From [Clostridium] aerotolerans DSM 5434 (GTDB lineage: Bacteria; Bacillota; Clostridia; Lachnospirales; Lachnospiraceae): a stretch of DNA of 64,000 bases. The notes beneath the pieces were generated by a model, which had not been told where the DNA came from, searched no databases, and saw nothing but the letters and a program-made list of their open reading frames with translations. The position numbers and the translations under genes were made by a program. Positions 26,939 to 35,693 of this stretch are shown one piece after another. Within the stretch, counting starts at the first letter, position 1. The number at the start of each line of letters is the position of its first letter. Location: positions 62,001-126,000 of the forward strand of contig NZ_JHWJ01000012.1 in the NCBI RefSeq assembly GCF_000687555.1. The letters are read 5' to 3'.

Positions 26939-27388
26939 CTATGGATTTACCATGGATTTATTTCCTTCATTTAATATATAATCATAGGAATTAGCGTCTT
27001 TTCGCAGAGTAAAGCCTAAGTCCTGCCAGAACTTATTTCCCACTTCATTGGAGCAGAACGCAATCAAACTAACCTTGTTGATTCCTTCTTTTTTCAGTCT
27101 CAACACGGCCTCCGAAACCATCTCATGCCCCACGCCCCTGCCTCTGTAATCACTGGCTACACATACGTGGTAAAAGCTTGCCTGTCTTCCATCGTGGCCG
27201 CTTAAAATGGTACCGATAATCCTGCCGTCTTCCTCTGCAACTACGCTGGTGTCTGGATTTCTTTTTAAAAACCGGTCCACGCCCTCCCTGGAATCATCAA
27301 AACTGCGAAGTGCAAAGCCTTTGATTCCGGCCCAAAGCTCATAGACCTTTTCATAATCACCAGGTGTCATGGTTCGAATGATCATCAT
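26939..27388 (-). CDS. GNAT-family acetyltransferase in the arginine operon
   Basis: 149 residues with the acetyl-CoA loop CVASDYRGRGVGHEMVSEAV and the C-terminal NKFWQDLGFTLRKDANSYDYIL. The beginning (IIRTMTPGDYEKVYELW) is like YpeA/RimI-type small acetyltransferases. It sits between argC (29 bp) and the ACT gene (10 bp). It might acetylate glutamate (an ArgA-like start enzyme) or be a resistance-type enzyme; the sequence does not decide. ArgJ already covers the acetyl input, which makes the operon place notable. Confidence 0.85.
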   Translation of the reverse strand: MMIIRTMTPGDYEKVYELWAGIKGFALRSFDDSREGVDRFLKRNPDTSVVAEEDGRIIGTILSGHDGRQASFYHVCVASDYRGRGVGHEMVSEAVLRLKKEGINKVSLIAFCSNEVGNKFWQDLGFTLRKDANSYDYILNEGNKSMVNP

Positions 27389-27417
27389 CTGCTCCTTACT
27401 AAATTCAATGTTGTCTT

Positions 27418-28458
27418 TTATGGAAACATGGGAACCAGCTTAAGACCCTTTTGTTCCGGAAGTCCAAAGAGAAGGTTCATATTTTGAACCGCCTGTCCTG
27501 CGGCTCCTTTGACCAGGTTATCCATGGCCCCCATCATAATGACCCGGTTAGTTCTCTGATCCACCACCGCATTCACATCTACGAAGTTGCTGCCTTCCAC
27601 CCATTTCGTCTGAGGCGTAATGTCATCGTTTAATACCCGGACAAAATATTCCTTCTCGTAATACTTATGGTAAATTTCTTTGATTTCCTCATTGGAGGCC
27701 TTTTTTGTAAGAGTTCCATATGCAGTCACCAGAATTCCCCGGTTCATTGGTACGAGATGAGGCGTAAAGCTGATGGTAACCGGATTTCCGGCTCCGTAGG
27801 AAAGCTGTTCTTCTATTTCCGGTGTATGTCTGTGAGTTCCTACGCCGTAAGCCTTGATGTTTTCATTGACTTCACAGTAAAGATTATCCACCTTAGCCCC
27901 TCTCCCTGCGCCGGAGGTTCCTGATTTTGCATCAATGATGATGCTGGCCGGGTCTATAAGACCTTCCTTTACCAGAGGATATATGCTTAAAATAGAACAA
28001 GTAGGATAACAGCCTGGATTGGCGATCAGCCTTGCTTCCTTAATTTTTTCCCTGTTAAGTTCAGGGAGTCCATAAACTGCTTCCTTAATATAATGAGGTG
28101 TTTTGTGGACCATTTTATACCACTCTTCGTATACTGCAACGTCTTTGATCCGGTAATCTGCACTTAAATCAATGACTTTTGTCTTTGATAAGATAGTTTC
28201 ATTCAGCAGAGATGCCAGATAACCCTGAGGCGTTGCCGTAAAGATTACATCTGCTTGTTCTGCCAAAGCTTCTATATTATCATCCAGACAGCTGTCTTCT
28301 ACGATTTTAAACATGTTCTGATATACAGAAGCGTATTTCTGATCTACATAGCTTTTGGAACCGTACCATATGATTTCCACATCGTCTCTCTGGAGCAAAA
28401 GTCTTGCAAGCTCTCCTCCTGCATATCCAGTCGAGCCAATGATACCTGCTTTTATCAT
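27418..28458 (-). CDS. argC: N-acetyl-gamma-glutamyl-phosphate reductase ArgC
   Basis: 346 residues from the ATG with AGGAG 8 nt upstream; another ATG 6 bp before it is too close to that site. NADP-binding IGSTGYAGGELARLL, the catalytic cysteine in LIANPGCYPTCSIL, and SGTSGAGRGAK are intact. It reduces acetylglutamyl phosphate to the semialdehyde used by ArgD. It is the first gene of the arginine operon, divergent from argG, with a readable promoter upstream. Confidence 0.97.
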   Translation of the reverse strand: MIKAGIIGSTGYAGGELARLLLQRDDVEIIWYGSKSYVDQKYASVYQNMFKIVEDSCLDDNIEALAEQADVIFTATPQGYLASLLNETILSKTKVIDLSADYRIKDVAVYEEWYKMVHKTPHYIKEAVYGLPELNREKIKEARLIANPGCYPTCSILSIYPLVKEGLIDPASIIIDAKSGTSGAGRGAKVDNLYCEVNENIKAYGVGTHRHTPEIEEQLSYGAGNPVTISFTPHLVPMNRGILVTAYGTLTKKASNEEIKEIYHKYYEKEYFVRVLNDDITPQTKWVEGSNFVDVNAVVDQRTNRVIMMGAMDNLVKGAAGQAVQNMNLLFGLPEQKGLKLVPMFP

Positions 28459-28545
28459 ATCCATCTCTCCTTTTTCTACCTATCATATTACTTTCATTCT
28501 TTGCATAAAAAGCACGTTTCATGCCTTTGGATTTATTAGTTCATA

Positions 28546-28574
28546 ATTATACATCTATTTTGTATATTATGCAA
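28546..28574 (-). promoter_or_regulatory. argC operon promoter
   Basis: Minus strand: TTGCAT (plus 28569-28574), 17-bp spacer, TATAAT (plus 28546-28551). It faces away from the argG promoter, which has the same -35 hexamer; 27 bp separate the two -35 elements. Confidence 0.7.
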
Positions 28575-28601
28575 GTTATTTTTAATTTTTATATTTTATG
28601 C

Positions 28602-28630
28602 TTGCATTATACCCGGTTTTGGTGTATATT
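28602..28630 (+). promoter_or_regulatory. argG promoter
   Basis: TTGCAT (28602-28607), 17-bp spacer, TATATT (28625-28630), giving a leader of about 45 nt. The AT-rich stretch shared with the argC promoter is the likely place for an ArgR operator, although no clear ARG-box consensus was seen. Confidence 0.65.
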
Positions 28631-28681
28631 TATGAAAGTTCAATTAATAAAAATCCATTTAAGGCAGAGGAGGAACATAGA

Positions 28682-29905
28682 ATGAAAGAAAAAGTTATTT
28701 TAGCTTATTCCGGAGGACTGGATACCACAGCAATTATCCCTTGGTTAAAGGAACATTTTGATTACGATGTTGTTTGCTGCTGCATCGACTGCGGCCAGGG
28801 AAATGAATTAGACGGTCTGGAAGAGAGAGCCAAATTATCCGGCGCTTCTAAATTATATATTGAAGATCTCGTTGATGATTTCAGCGACAATTACATTATT
28901 CCCTGTGTCCAGGCAAATGCCATATACGAGAATAAATACCTGTTAGGCACTTCTATGGCACGTCCTGCCATTGCAAAAAGACTGGTTGAAATTGCAAGAA
29001 AAGAAGGAGCCACTGCTATTTGCCACGGAGCTACCGGAAAAGGAAATGACCAGATCCGTTTTGAGCTCGGCATCAAAGCACTTGCACCTGATTTAAAGAT
29101 CATCGCCCCATGGCGTATGACTGATGTATGGACCATGCAGTCCAGAGAAGATGAGATCGAGTACTGCAAGCAGCATGGAATAGACCTTCCCTTCTCCGCA
29201 GACAGCAGCTACAGCCGTGACCGTAACTTATGGCACATCAGCCACGAGGGCTTAGAGCTTGAGGATCCGGCCAATGAACCTAATTATGATCATCTTTTAG
29301 TACTTGGCGTTTCCCCAGAGCAGGCACCAGATGAAGGCGAATATGTAACTATGACCTTTGAAAAGGGAGTTCCAGTAAGCGTTAACGGGAAAAAGATGAA
29401 GGTTTCTGATATTATCACCACCTTAAATGAGCTGGGCGGAAAACATGGAATCGGTATTATCGACATCGTAGAAAACCGTGTGGTTGGAATGAAATCAAGA
29501 GGTGTTTATGAAACTCCAGGCGGCACCATCTTATTAGAAGCTCATCAGCAGTTAGAGGAGCTTGTATTAGACCGTGCTACCATGGAAGTGAAAAAAGATA
29601 TGGGAAATAAATTTGCTCAGATCGTTTACGAAGGAAAATGGTTTACCCCTCTTCGTGAAGCCATTCAGGCATTTGTAACTTCCACTCAGGAGTATGTGAC
29701 TGGTGAAGTTAAATTCAAGCTTTATAAAGGAAATATCATTAAGGCTGGAACTACCTCTCCTTATTCCTTATACAGTGAATCCCTTGCTTCCTTTACCACC
29801 GGAGATCTTTACGATCACCATGATGCAGATGGATTCATTACACTGTTCGGCCTTCCATTAAAGGTTCGTGCTATGAAGATGCAGGAAGCAGAGAAGAAGA
29901 ATTAA
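28682..29905 (+). CDS. argG: Argininosuccinate synthase ArgG
   Basis: 407 residues from the ATG after AGAGGAGG; the frame extends upstream without a ribosome site. The ATP-pyrophosphatase P-loop [12 protein letters not shown] is at the N-terminus, followed by [20 protein letters not shown] and [12 protein letters not shown]. It joins citrulline and aspartate using ATP. argH is not in the window. It diverges from argC and shares the regulatory gap. A strong terminator follows. Confidence 0.98.
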   Translation: MKEKVILAYSGGLDTTAIIPWLKEHFDYDVVCCCIDCGQGNELDGLEERAKLSGASKLYIEDLVDDFSDNYIIPCVQANAIYENKYLLGTSMARPAIAKRLVEIARKEGATAICHGATGKGNDQIRFELGIKALAPDLKIIAPWRMTDVWTMQSREDEIEYCKQHGIDLPFSADSSYSRDRNLWHISHEGLELEDPANEPNYDHLLVLGVSPEQAPDEGEYVTMTFEKGVPVSVNGKKMKVSDIITTLNELGGKHGIGIIDIVENRVVGMKSRGVYETPGGTILLEAHQQLEELVLDRATMEVKKDMGNKFAQIVYEGKWFTPLREAIQAFVTSTQEYVTGEVKFKLYKGNIIKAGTTSPYSLYSESLASFTTGDLYDHHDADGFITLFGLPLKVRAMKMQEAEKKN

Positions 29906-29931
29906 AAAGAAATAAAAAAAGAACAAAAAAA

Positions 29932-29978
29932 GGGTGCTGCAAAACGGAAAGAATTAACTTTTCATTTTGCATCACCCT
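29932..29978 (+). terminator. Terminator after argG
   Basis: GGGTG-C-TGCAAAA pairs with TTTTGCA-T-CACCC, followed by TCTTCTT. It also lies beyond the end of the converging GNAT gene (minus strand) at 29983. Confidence 0.8.
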
Positions 29979-29982
29979 CTTC

Positions 29983-30456
29983 TTATTCCGCTAATTCCTT
30001 TAAGGAATCCCCGGTAACCCGGTAAACGGTCCATTCATCCATGGAAACCGCCCCCATGGAACGGTAAAAGTCTATGCTTTTCTGATTCCAGTCAAGACAT
30101 GACCACTCCAGTCTTCCGCAGTCACGCTCTACGGTTATGGATGCCAGTTTTTTAAGAAGCGCTTTTCCTACTCCAGACCCCCGGTATTCTGATCTAACAA
30201 AAAGGTCTTCCAGATAGATGCCGGCTCTTCCAAGGAAGGTGGAGAAGTTATGGAAGAACAGGATAAAGCCTGCCTCCTTTCCGTCTGCCTGGGCCAGAAT
30301 GACCTCTGCTTTTTTCTGGTCAAATATCCACTCTTCTAAAATTTCCTCTGTTGCTACTACTTCATCCTGTAGCTTTTCGTATTCAGCCAGTTCCTTAATA
30401 TATTCGAGAATCAATCCTAAGTCCTGTCTGTCAGCATATCGAAAAGTAATCTCCAT
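29983..30456 (-). CDS. GNAT-family acetyltransferase, diamine N-acetyltransferase-like
   Basis: 157 residues. Strong GNAT core: YLEDLFVRSEYRGSGVGKALL (acetyl-CoA loop R-x-x-G-x-G) and LEWSCLDWNQKSIDFYRSMGA. The opening FRYADRQDLGLILEYIKELAEYEK and the middle GFILFFHNFSTFLGRAGIYLEDLF match spermidine/spermine (diamine) acetyltransferases. Polyamine or thialysine acetylation is therefore likely but not proven. It lies 43 bp after the patatin gene in the same direction and may share its transcript. Confidence 0.9.
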   Translation of the reverse strand: MEITFRYADRQDLGLILEYIKELAEYEKLQDEVVATEEILEEWIFDQKKAEVILAQADGKEAGFILFFHNFSTFLGRAGIYLEDLFVRSEYRGSGVGKALLKKLASITVERDCGRLEWSCLDWNQKSIDFYRSMGAVSMDEWTVYRVTGDSLKELAE

Positions 30457-30499
30457 TTCATTTTCCTCCTGAATGTATTTTTGGTTTAATGCTTTATAT

Positions 30500-31387
30500 T
30501 CAATGCTTCTCCAGCACTTTCTTAATGCGGGGAATCATCTGTTTTGTATAAATATAACCATTTTCCATGCATTCCTCCATGCAGTCAAAGGTAAGAAGTC
30601 CTGCTTCCTTTGGTAAAGGCGGCTTTAAGAGCATGACCTCGCCTCCGCTTCCGCAGTCCTTTAAATCCCGGCTCATGACGGAGAAGGAATGATAGGCTAT
30701 TTCTATAATGGAATCGTCGTGAGGCTTCTCATACTTTTCTCCAATATCCACGCCTAACACTCTGGGTACTCCGGCGGCAATTAAAAGGTCTACGGGAAGG
30801 TTGTTGGTTACTCCTCCGTCTACCAATAGGTAATTCTTCAATGGTCTTGGGCGGAAGATGGCGGGAACAGAAGAACTTGCCATCATCACCTCACACAAGG
30901 TACCGCTTCTCTCCCATTTTACATGCTCCAGTTTTAAGGCTGAGAGAGGAATCTGTTCCTGAAATAGATTGGTGAATACAATGGTATCTCCGCTGTTAAT
31001 ATCCACAGCCGGAATTAGAATCCCCCTGCATTTCCCCTGTATCCCTAAATTATTGGTGAGATCACAAAGAAAATTTTGTAACCGGTTTCCCTTAATGAGA
31101 CCGCTAAGTGATGTCTGCTTTCCCAATATGATCTGGGGAAGAAATAACGCAATCCCAAGTACATCCGGATCAATCAGGCTTTTTCCATGTTTGGCTAACC
31201 ACCGCACGGTCTCTCTCATTTCCCCAATGTCCATACCTGCTGCGTAAAGCCCTGCTACAATGCTTCCAGCGCTGGCTCCTGCGATATAATCCGGTAGAAG
31301 TCCATTCTCCTCCAAGGCTGTTAAAACACCCACATGGGCAGCCCCTCTGGTACCGCCCCCTGCCAGCGCCAGTCCGTAATCTGCCAT
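30500..31387 (-). CDS. Patatin-like phospholipase
   Basis: 295 residues. The patatin features are all visible: the oxyanion loop LAGGGTRGAAHVGVL near the N-terminus, nucleophile elbow GASAGS (serine of the Ser-Asp dyad, about residue 41) and the aspartate in LLVDGGVTNNLPVDLL. It should cleave acyl esters of membrane lipids in the cytoplasm or at the membrane face. No signal peptide or membrane helix is seen. It is close to the RssA/YchK group. It stands between a GNAT gene and the amidase. Confidence 0.92.
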   Translation of the reverse strand: MADYGLALAGGGTRGAAHVGVLTALEENGLLPDYIAGASAGSIVAGLYAAGMDIGEMRETVRWLAKHGKSLIDPDVLGIALFLPQIILGKQTSLSGLIKGNRLQNFLCDLTNNLGIQGKCRGILIPAVDINSGDTIVFTNLFQEQIPLSALKLEHVKWERSGTLCEVMMASSSVPAIFRPRPLKNYLLVDGGVTNNLPVDLLIAAGVPRVLGVDIGEKYEKPHDDSIIEIAYHSFSVMSRDLKDCGSGGEVMLLKPPLPKEAGLLTFDCMEECMENGYIYTKQMIPRIKKVLEKH

Positions 31388-31546
31388 TCTTCTCTCCTCG
31401 CGTTTCAGCTAGGTTTCAGAAAAATTTATGCCCTTAAGAAGAAATATATACCTGTCCGCAGGATACAAAGAAGAACAGATTTTAAGGCATCCCTCCATCT
31501 TGAGAGAACTGCTTAAAAACTGTTCTTCCTATCTTATTTCAGTAAA

Positions 31547-32665
31547 TTATTTCGCATAATACGCATCTACGCCGTCTGCAATGCCCTTGGCGATCTTATC
31601 CCGGTAATCTTCCGTAGCCATCTTCTGGTCTTCCTCTGGATTACTTAAAAATCCCATCTCTACAATGGTCACCGGAATCTTGCACCAGTTGATGCCGCTC
31701 ATGGAATCGGTCTCCTGGATTCCCTTGTTCTTAAATCCAGTCTGTGCTGCAATTCCGTCCACGACTGTCTTAGAAAGAGCATGGCTCTTATCGTATAGAT
31801 TGCCGTTGTATGGATTTTTCGATGTCTGGCTCATAGTCAGAACCCCATGAACACTGCTGTCATTTAAAGAATTGGCATGAACCCGGATAAAGATATCGGC
31901 TCCGCTTTTGTTTGCCATCTCGGCTCTCTCCGCATTGCTGATATTCACATCGTCGGACTCACGGATCATGTAGACCTGATATCCTCTGTCCGTCAGCTCT
32001 TTTTTAAGCTTTAAGGATACGGCAAGGGTAAGCTTATATTCCGGGATTCCGGTCTTAACGCCGGTTGCACCTGATGCCACCTTCGCCTTCATCTGGGAAG
32101 AGCCTGGGGCAACTGGTTCCTTCTCAGAATTTCCCTTTGCCTGATGACCTGCATCAATGGCTATAATCTTACCTGCTCCCTTTGAAGAAACAGAAGACGC
32201 TTTGCTCGGTTCCTCTTCCTTTGGCTTGTCCTTTGACAAGTACTGGGAAGAAACATAGCTGATCGTTCCATCAAGCACCACCCGGCTCCAGGAGCTGCTG
32301 TAGCCGGTCCGCTTTAAGGAAGTGCCTTTGTTAAGCTTTGTAAGAATCTCACCACTGGAAGAAGGAGACTTTCTTACATTTACCGATGTGGCAGTCACGT
32401 ATACGGTTTCATCTTCTCCCTGAAATGCGGGAGCTGTTTCCTTTGTGACCGATGCCTCATTAGAGCTTGATTCCGCTTTCCCTGAACTGTCTTCTATGGA
32501 AACAGGAGCTGTCTCCTTATCTCCCTCAGGCAGACCGCCCTGGGCTTCTTCCACCGAAGGAGCATCCAGAGCCTGGTACTTTTTCTGACAGCCCATAAGG
32601 ACTGAAACACAAAGAAGAAGCATAAAAAGGAGTAACCAGACCTTACTTTTTCTTAGATTTCTCAC
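31547..32665 (-). CDS. Lipoprotein N-acetylmuramoyl-L-alanine amidase with SH3 domain
   Basis: 372 residues. A lipoprotein signal ([18 protein letters not shown], lipidation at Cys26) is followed by a Ser/Thr/Glu-rich linker (about 30-95), a bacterial SH3 domain ([13 protein letters not shown] to SSQYLS, about 93-150) and an Amidase_3 domain (IAIDAGHQ with zinc histidine, [21 protein letters not shown] with catalytic glutamate, about 165-370). It should cut the lactyl-alanine bond in peptidoglycan, anchored outside the cell. The zinc glutamate likely lies in the IPEYKLTL region. Its ATG overlaps the mnmA stop by 4 nt. Confidence 0.95.
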   Translation of the reverse strand: MRNLRKSKVWLLLFMLLLCVSVLMGCQKKYQALDAPSVEEAQGGLPEGDKETAPVSIEDSSGKAESSSNEASVTKETAPAFQGEDETVYVTATSVNVRKSPSSSGEILTKLNKGTSLKRTGYSSSWSRVVLDGTISYVSSQYLSKDKPKEEEPSKASSVSSKGAGKIIAIDAGHQAKGNSEKEPVAPGSSQMKAKVASGATGVKTGIPEYKLTLAVSLKLKKELTDRGYQVYMIRESDDVNISNAERAEMANKSGADIFIRVHANSLNDSSVHGVLTMSQTSKNPYNGNLYDKSHALSKTVVDGIAAQTGFKNKGIQETDSMSGINWCKIPVTIVEMGFLSNPEEDQKMATEDYRDKIAKGIADGVDAYYAK

Positions 32666-33741
32666 AGTATGGTTCCTCCTCCTACTACGTAGTCACCATC
32701 ATAAAATACCACTGCCTGTCCAGGTGTGATTGCGCGCTGAGGTTCCTCAAAGCGGCATTCTACGATTCCATCTTCCACTTCCTTTATGGTACAGGATGCA
32801 CCCTTGTGGCTGTAACGGATTTTGGCAGTAACCTTCCTCTCTTCTCCATGAAGCCCGTCCACTGACATCCAGTTCAGGGTGCCGGCACGAAGGGTATCTG
32901 AAAATACATCTTCTCCCTTTCCAATGACTACTTCATTGGTTTCCGGGCGGATCTCCACTACAAAGACAGGATATCCCATGGATAAGTTAAGACCTTTTCT
33001 CTGACCCACGGTATAATGGGTAATGCCTTTATGACGTCCAATCACCTTGCCGTCTAAATCTACAAAATTACCTTCCGGCGCTTTTTCTCCTGCATTCTCT
33101 TCAATAAAGCCTGCATAATCATTATCCGGAATAAAGCAGATTTCCTGGCTGTCCGGCTTATGAGCCACACGAAGGCTGATCTGAGTGGCTATCTCTCTGA
33201 TCTGGTCCTTGGAGTAAGCGCCTACCGGCATTAAGGTACGGGAAAGCTGCTCCTGGGTCAGATTATAAAGGGCATAGGTCTGGTCCTTCGCAGCAGTGAC
33301 TGATTTCTTTAAGGCAAACCGTCCGTTTGGCAGCTTGTCTATCTGGGCGTAGTGACCGGTCGCAATGTAATCGGCACCAATGTCCAGACTCCGTTTTAAG
33401 AGAGATTCCCATTTAACATAGCGGTTACAGGCGATGCAGGGATTGGGCGTTCTTCCCTTTTGGTATTCCTCTACAAAATAATCGATAACACTTGATTTAA
33501 ATTCCTCTTTGAAATTCATGACATAATAAGGAATCGAAAGATCCCAGGCAACACGTCTGGCATCGTCTACAGCACTGAGTCCGCAGCAGCCTCCGTTTTC
33601 TTCCTGGGTATTATTATCCTCATCCTGCCATATCTGCATGGTCACTCCGATCACGTCGTAACCCTGCTCTTTTAAAAGCCAGGCGGCGACTGAGGAATCC
33701 ACGCCTCCTGACATTCCAACTACTACTTTCGCTTTACTCAT
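32662..33741 (-). CDS. mnmA: tRNA 2-thiouridylase MnmA
   Basis: 359 residues from the ATG; a GTG 27 bp further upstream is less likely. ATP-pyrophosphatase P-loop [17 protein letters not shown], catalytic cysteine in [15 protein letters not shown], and the second catalytic cysteine in [10 protein letters not shown]. It places sulfur on uridine 34 of Lys, Glu and Gln tRNAs, taking it from a cysteine desulfurase. nifS and iscU lie directly upstream, which supplies a sulfur donor; this gene set is common in clostridia. Ribosome coupling to the downstream amidase is by a 4-nt overlap. Confidence 0.97.
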   Translation of the reverse strand: MSKAKVVVGMSGGVDSSVAAWLLKEQGYDVIGVTMQIWQDEDNNTQEENGGCCGLSAVDDARRVAWDLSIPYYVMNFKEEFKSSVIDYFVEEYQKGRTPNPCIACNRYVKWESLLKRSLDIGADYIATGHYAQIDKLPNGRFALKKSVTAAKDQTYALYNLTQEQLSRTLMPVGAYSKDQIREIATQISLRVAHKPDSQEICFIPDNDYAGFIEENAGEKAPEGNFVDLDGKVIGRHKGITHYTVGQRKGLNLSMGYPVFVVEIRPETNEVVIGKGEDVFSDTLRAGTLNWMSVDGLHGEERKVTAKIRYSHKGASCTIKEVEDGIVECRFEEPQRAITPGQAVVFYDGDYVVGGGTIL

Positions 33742-33839
33742 TGCTTCACGCTTCCACTTTCCGCCCACGTTTTGGGGTATCTAAGTATACCCGATGGGTG
33801 TTTTTATATCTTCCGCCGGGTAAGCTAAAGCCGGGCATC

Positions 33840-34277
33840 TTAATATTCCTCTTCAACCTCTTCTTCACCAATATCAGACTTTGGTTTCTTAAGGCCGTCA
33901 ATTTTAATCCCGTTCTTATTTGCATAATCCCATAACGCGGCATGAATTGCTTCCTCTGCCAATAAGGAACAATGTATCTTTACTGGAGGAAGTCCGTCGA
34001 GTGCCTCACAAACGGCCTGGTTGGTAATCTCCATGGCCTCCTGTACTGTCTTTCCCTTTACAAGCTCGGTTGCCATACTGCTGGTAGCAACAGCTGCCCC
34101 GCAGCCAAAGGTTTTAAATTTTACATCCTGAATGATCTGGTTCTCATCAATGTCCAGGTACATTCTCATGATATCTCCGCACTTTGCATTTCCTACGGTA
34201 CCCATACCGCTTGCGTTCTCTATTTCTCCAACATTTCTTGGATGCTCGAAATGATCCATTACTTTTTCAGTATACAT
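33840..34277 (-). CDS. iscU: Fe-S cluster scaffold IscU/NifU N-terminal type
   Basis: 145 residues, a single IscU domain without the extra NifU modules. Cluster ligands are seen in GNAKCGDIMRMYL, TFGCGAAVATSS and KIHCSLLAEEAIHAAL, three cysteines in the IscU positions, with the stabilising aspartate after the first. It assembles [2Fe-2S]/[4Fe-4S] clusters with the cysteine desulfurase upstream. The C-terminal tail is acidic (SDIGEEEVEEEY). Because no other NifU is seen, it could also serve the nif operon 16 kb away. Confidence 0.95.
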   Translation of the reverse strand: MYTEKVMDHFEHPRNVGEIENASGMGTVGNAKCGDIMRMYLDIDENQIIQDVKFKTFGCGAAVATSSMATELVKGKTVQEAMEITNQAVCEALDGLPPVKIHCSLLAEEAIHAALWDYANKNGIKIDGLKKPKSDIGEEEVEEEY

Positions 34278-34340
34278 ATTCTATATTCTCCATTTCCAGG
34301 TAATGATTCCCAATTGTGATCGTTCTGTCGATTGAATGTT

Positions 34341-35525
34341 TTATTTGGCCTGATGTCTCATATAATCTTCATAAAGAGGTGACATGCTACGAAGCTTATC
34401 TACGATCTCTTTAATGGACTCCACTACATAATCCATCTCTTCTCTGGTATTTACCTGATCCAGGGTAAGGCGAAGGGATCCATGAGCAATCTCATGAGGC
34501 AGCCCAATGGCTAAAAGTACATGGGAAGGATCTAACGATCCGGAAGTACAGGCGGAACCGCTGGAGCCGCAGATACCCTTCATATCCAGCATGATGAGAA
34601 GAGATTCTCCCTCAATGAACTGGAATGCAAAATTAACATTATTGGAAAGTCTGTTTTTTCTATGACCATTAATCCTGGTATAAGGAACCTCATCCATGAC
34701 GCGGTTCATTAAATATTCCCGGAGATCGGTTTCCTTCTGGATTCTTTCATCCATCTCTGAAGTGGCAAGCTCAACCGCTTTTCCAAAGCCAACGATTCCT
34801 GGAACATTCTCAGTTCCTGCACGGCGCTTTCTCTCCTGTCCGCCTCCGTGTACAAAGGAACGGGATTTGATTCCGGTTCTTATATATAGGAAGCCAATGC
34901 CCTTTGGTCCGTTGACTTTATGACCGCTGGCACTGAGCATATCGATATTGTATTCGTCTACGTTAATCGGCACGTGACCGAAAGCCTGGACTGCATCCGT
35001 ATGGAAGAGAACTCCGTGTTCCTTTGCAATCTGTCCAATTTCTTTGATCGGCTCTATGGTACCAATTTCGTTATTGGCAAACATAATGGAAATGAGAATG
35101 GTATCCGGACGAATGGCTTTTTTTAATTCCTCCAGTTTTATCACACCGGTCTCATCTACATCTAAATAAGTAACTTCAAAGCCTCGTTTTTCCAAATATT
35201 CACAAGTGTGAAGCACCGCATGATGTTCAATCTTGCTTGTAATGATGTGTTTTCCTTTTGATTCGTAGGCTTCTGCCGTAGCAATCAGTGCCCAGTTATC
35301 AGCCTCCGAGCCGCCTGCGGTAAAATAAATCTCATTGGATTTTGCACCCAGGGCGTTAGCAATGGTCTCTCTGGCTCCTGTAATAGCCTTCTTTGAGATC
35401 CCGGAAAACTCATATACGGAAGATGGATTTCCATAAGATTCCGTAAAATAAGGCAGCATGGTCTCCACGACCTCTGGTCGCGTCTTTGTCGTCGCTGCAT
35501 TGTCAAGATAAATAAACTGCTTCAT
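34341..35525 (-). CDS. nifS: Cysteine desulfurase NifS/IscS type
   Basis: 394 residues, class V aminotransferase fold. Opens YLDNAATTKTRPEVVETM. The PLP lysine is in LSASGHKVNGPKGIGFLY, and the active-site cysteine is in CGSSGSACTSGSLDPSHVL (the SSGSACTSG loop of group I NifS/IscS enzymes). It releases sulfur from cysteine for Fe-S assembly and for tRNA thiolation through MnmA. It heads the nifS-iscU-mnmA-amidase series and has a clear promoter with a possible Fur-type site. The NifS name follows clostridial custom; it may serve general Fe-S needs. Confidence 0.96.
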   Translation of the reverse strand: MKQFIYLDNAATTKTRPEVVETMLPYFTESYGNPSSVYEFSGISKKAITGARETIANALGAKSNEIYFTAGGSEADNWALIATAEAYESKGKHIITSKIEHHAVLHTCEYLEKRGFEVTYLDVDETGVIKLEELKKAIRPDTILISIMFANNEIGTIEPIKEIGQIAKEHGVLFHTDAVQAFGHVPINVDEYNIDMLSASGHKVNGPKGIGFLYIRTGIKSRSFVHGGGQERKRRAGTENVPGIVGFGKAVELATSEMDERIQKETDLREYLMNRVMDEVPYTRINGHRKNRLSNNVNFAFQFIEGESLLIMLDMKGICGSSGSACTSGSLDPSHVLLAIGLPHEIAHGSLRLTLDQVNTREEMDYVVESIKEIVDKLRSMSPLYEDYMRHQAK

Positions 35526-35582
35526 AGTTGTTAGTTCCGCCTTTCTGTAGTTCTAAAGTTAAAAGCTTCATCTACAAATTCT

Positions 35583-35627
35583 ATTATACACACATTTCCT
35601 AGAATTTCAATAGGAATGATTCTCATT
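35583..35627 (-). promoter_or_regulatory. nifS promoter with Fur/PerR-like box
   Basis: Minus strand: TTGAAA (plus 35605-35610), 16-bp spacer, TATAAT (plus 35583-35588). Just upstream of the -35 is the inverted repeat AATGA-TTC-TCATT (35615-35627), 13 of 19 matching the E. coli Fur consensus. An activator or repressor of the Fur family could bind here. Confidence 0.55.
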
Positions 35628-35693
35628 ATGAATATGTCATGAAGAAAGAATGCCTTCCATATATTATAATAATTCTCATTTCCAGGAGATTTC

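Noticed and set aside
28459-28681. T-box or arginine riboswitch upstream of argC or argG
   Set aside because: No T-box sequence, specifier hairpin or terminator/antiterminator pair is visible; leaders are short and the promoters explain the space.
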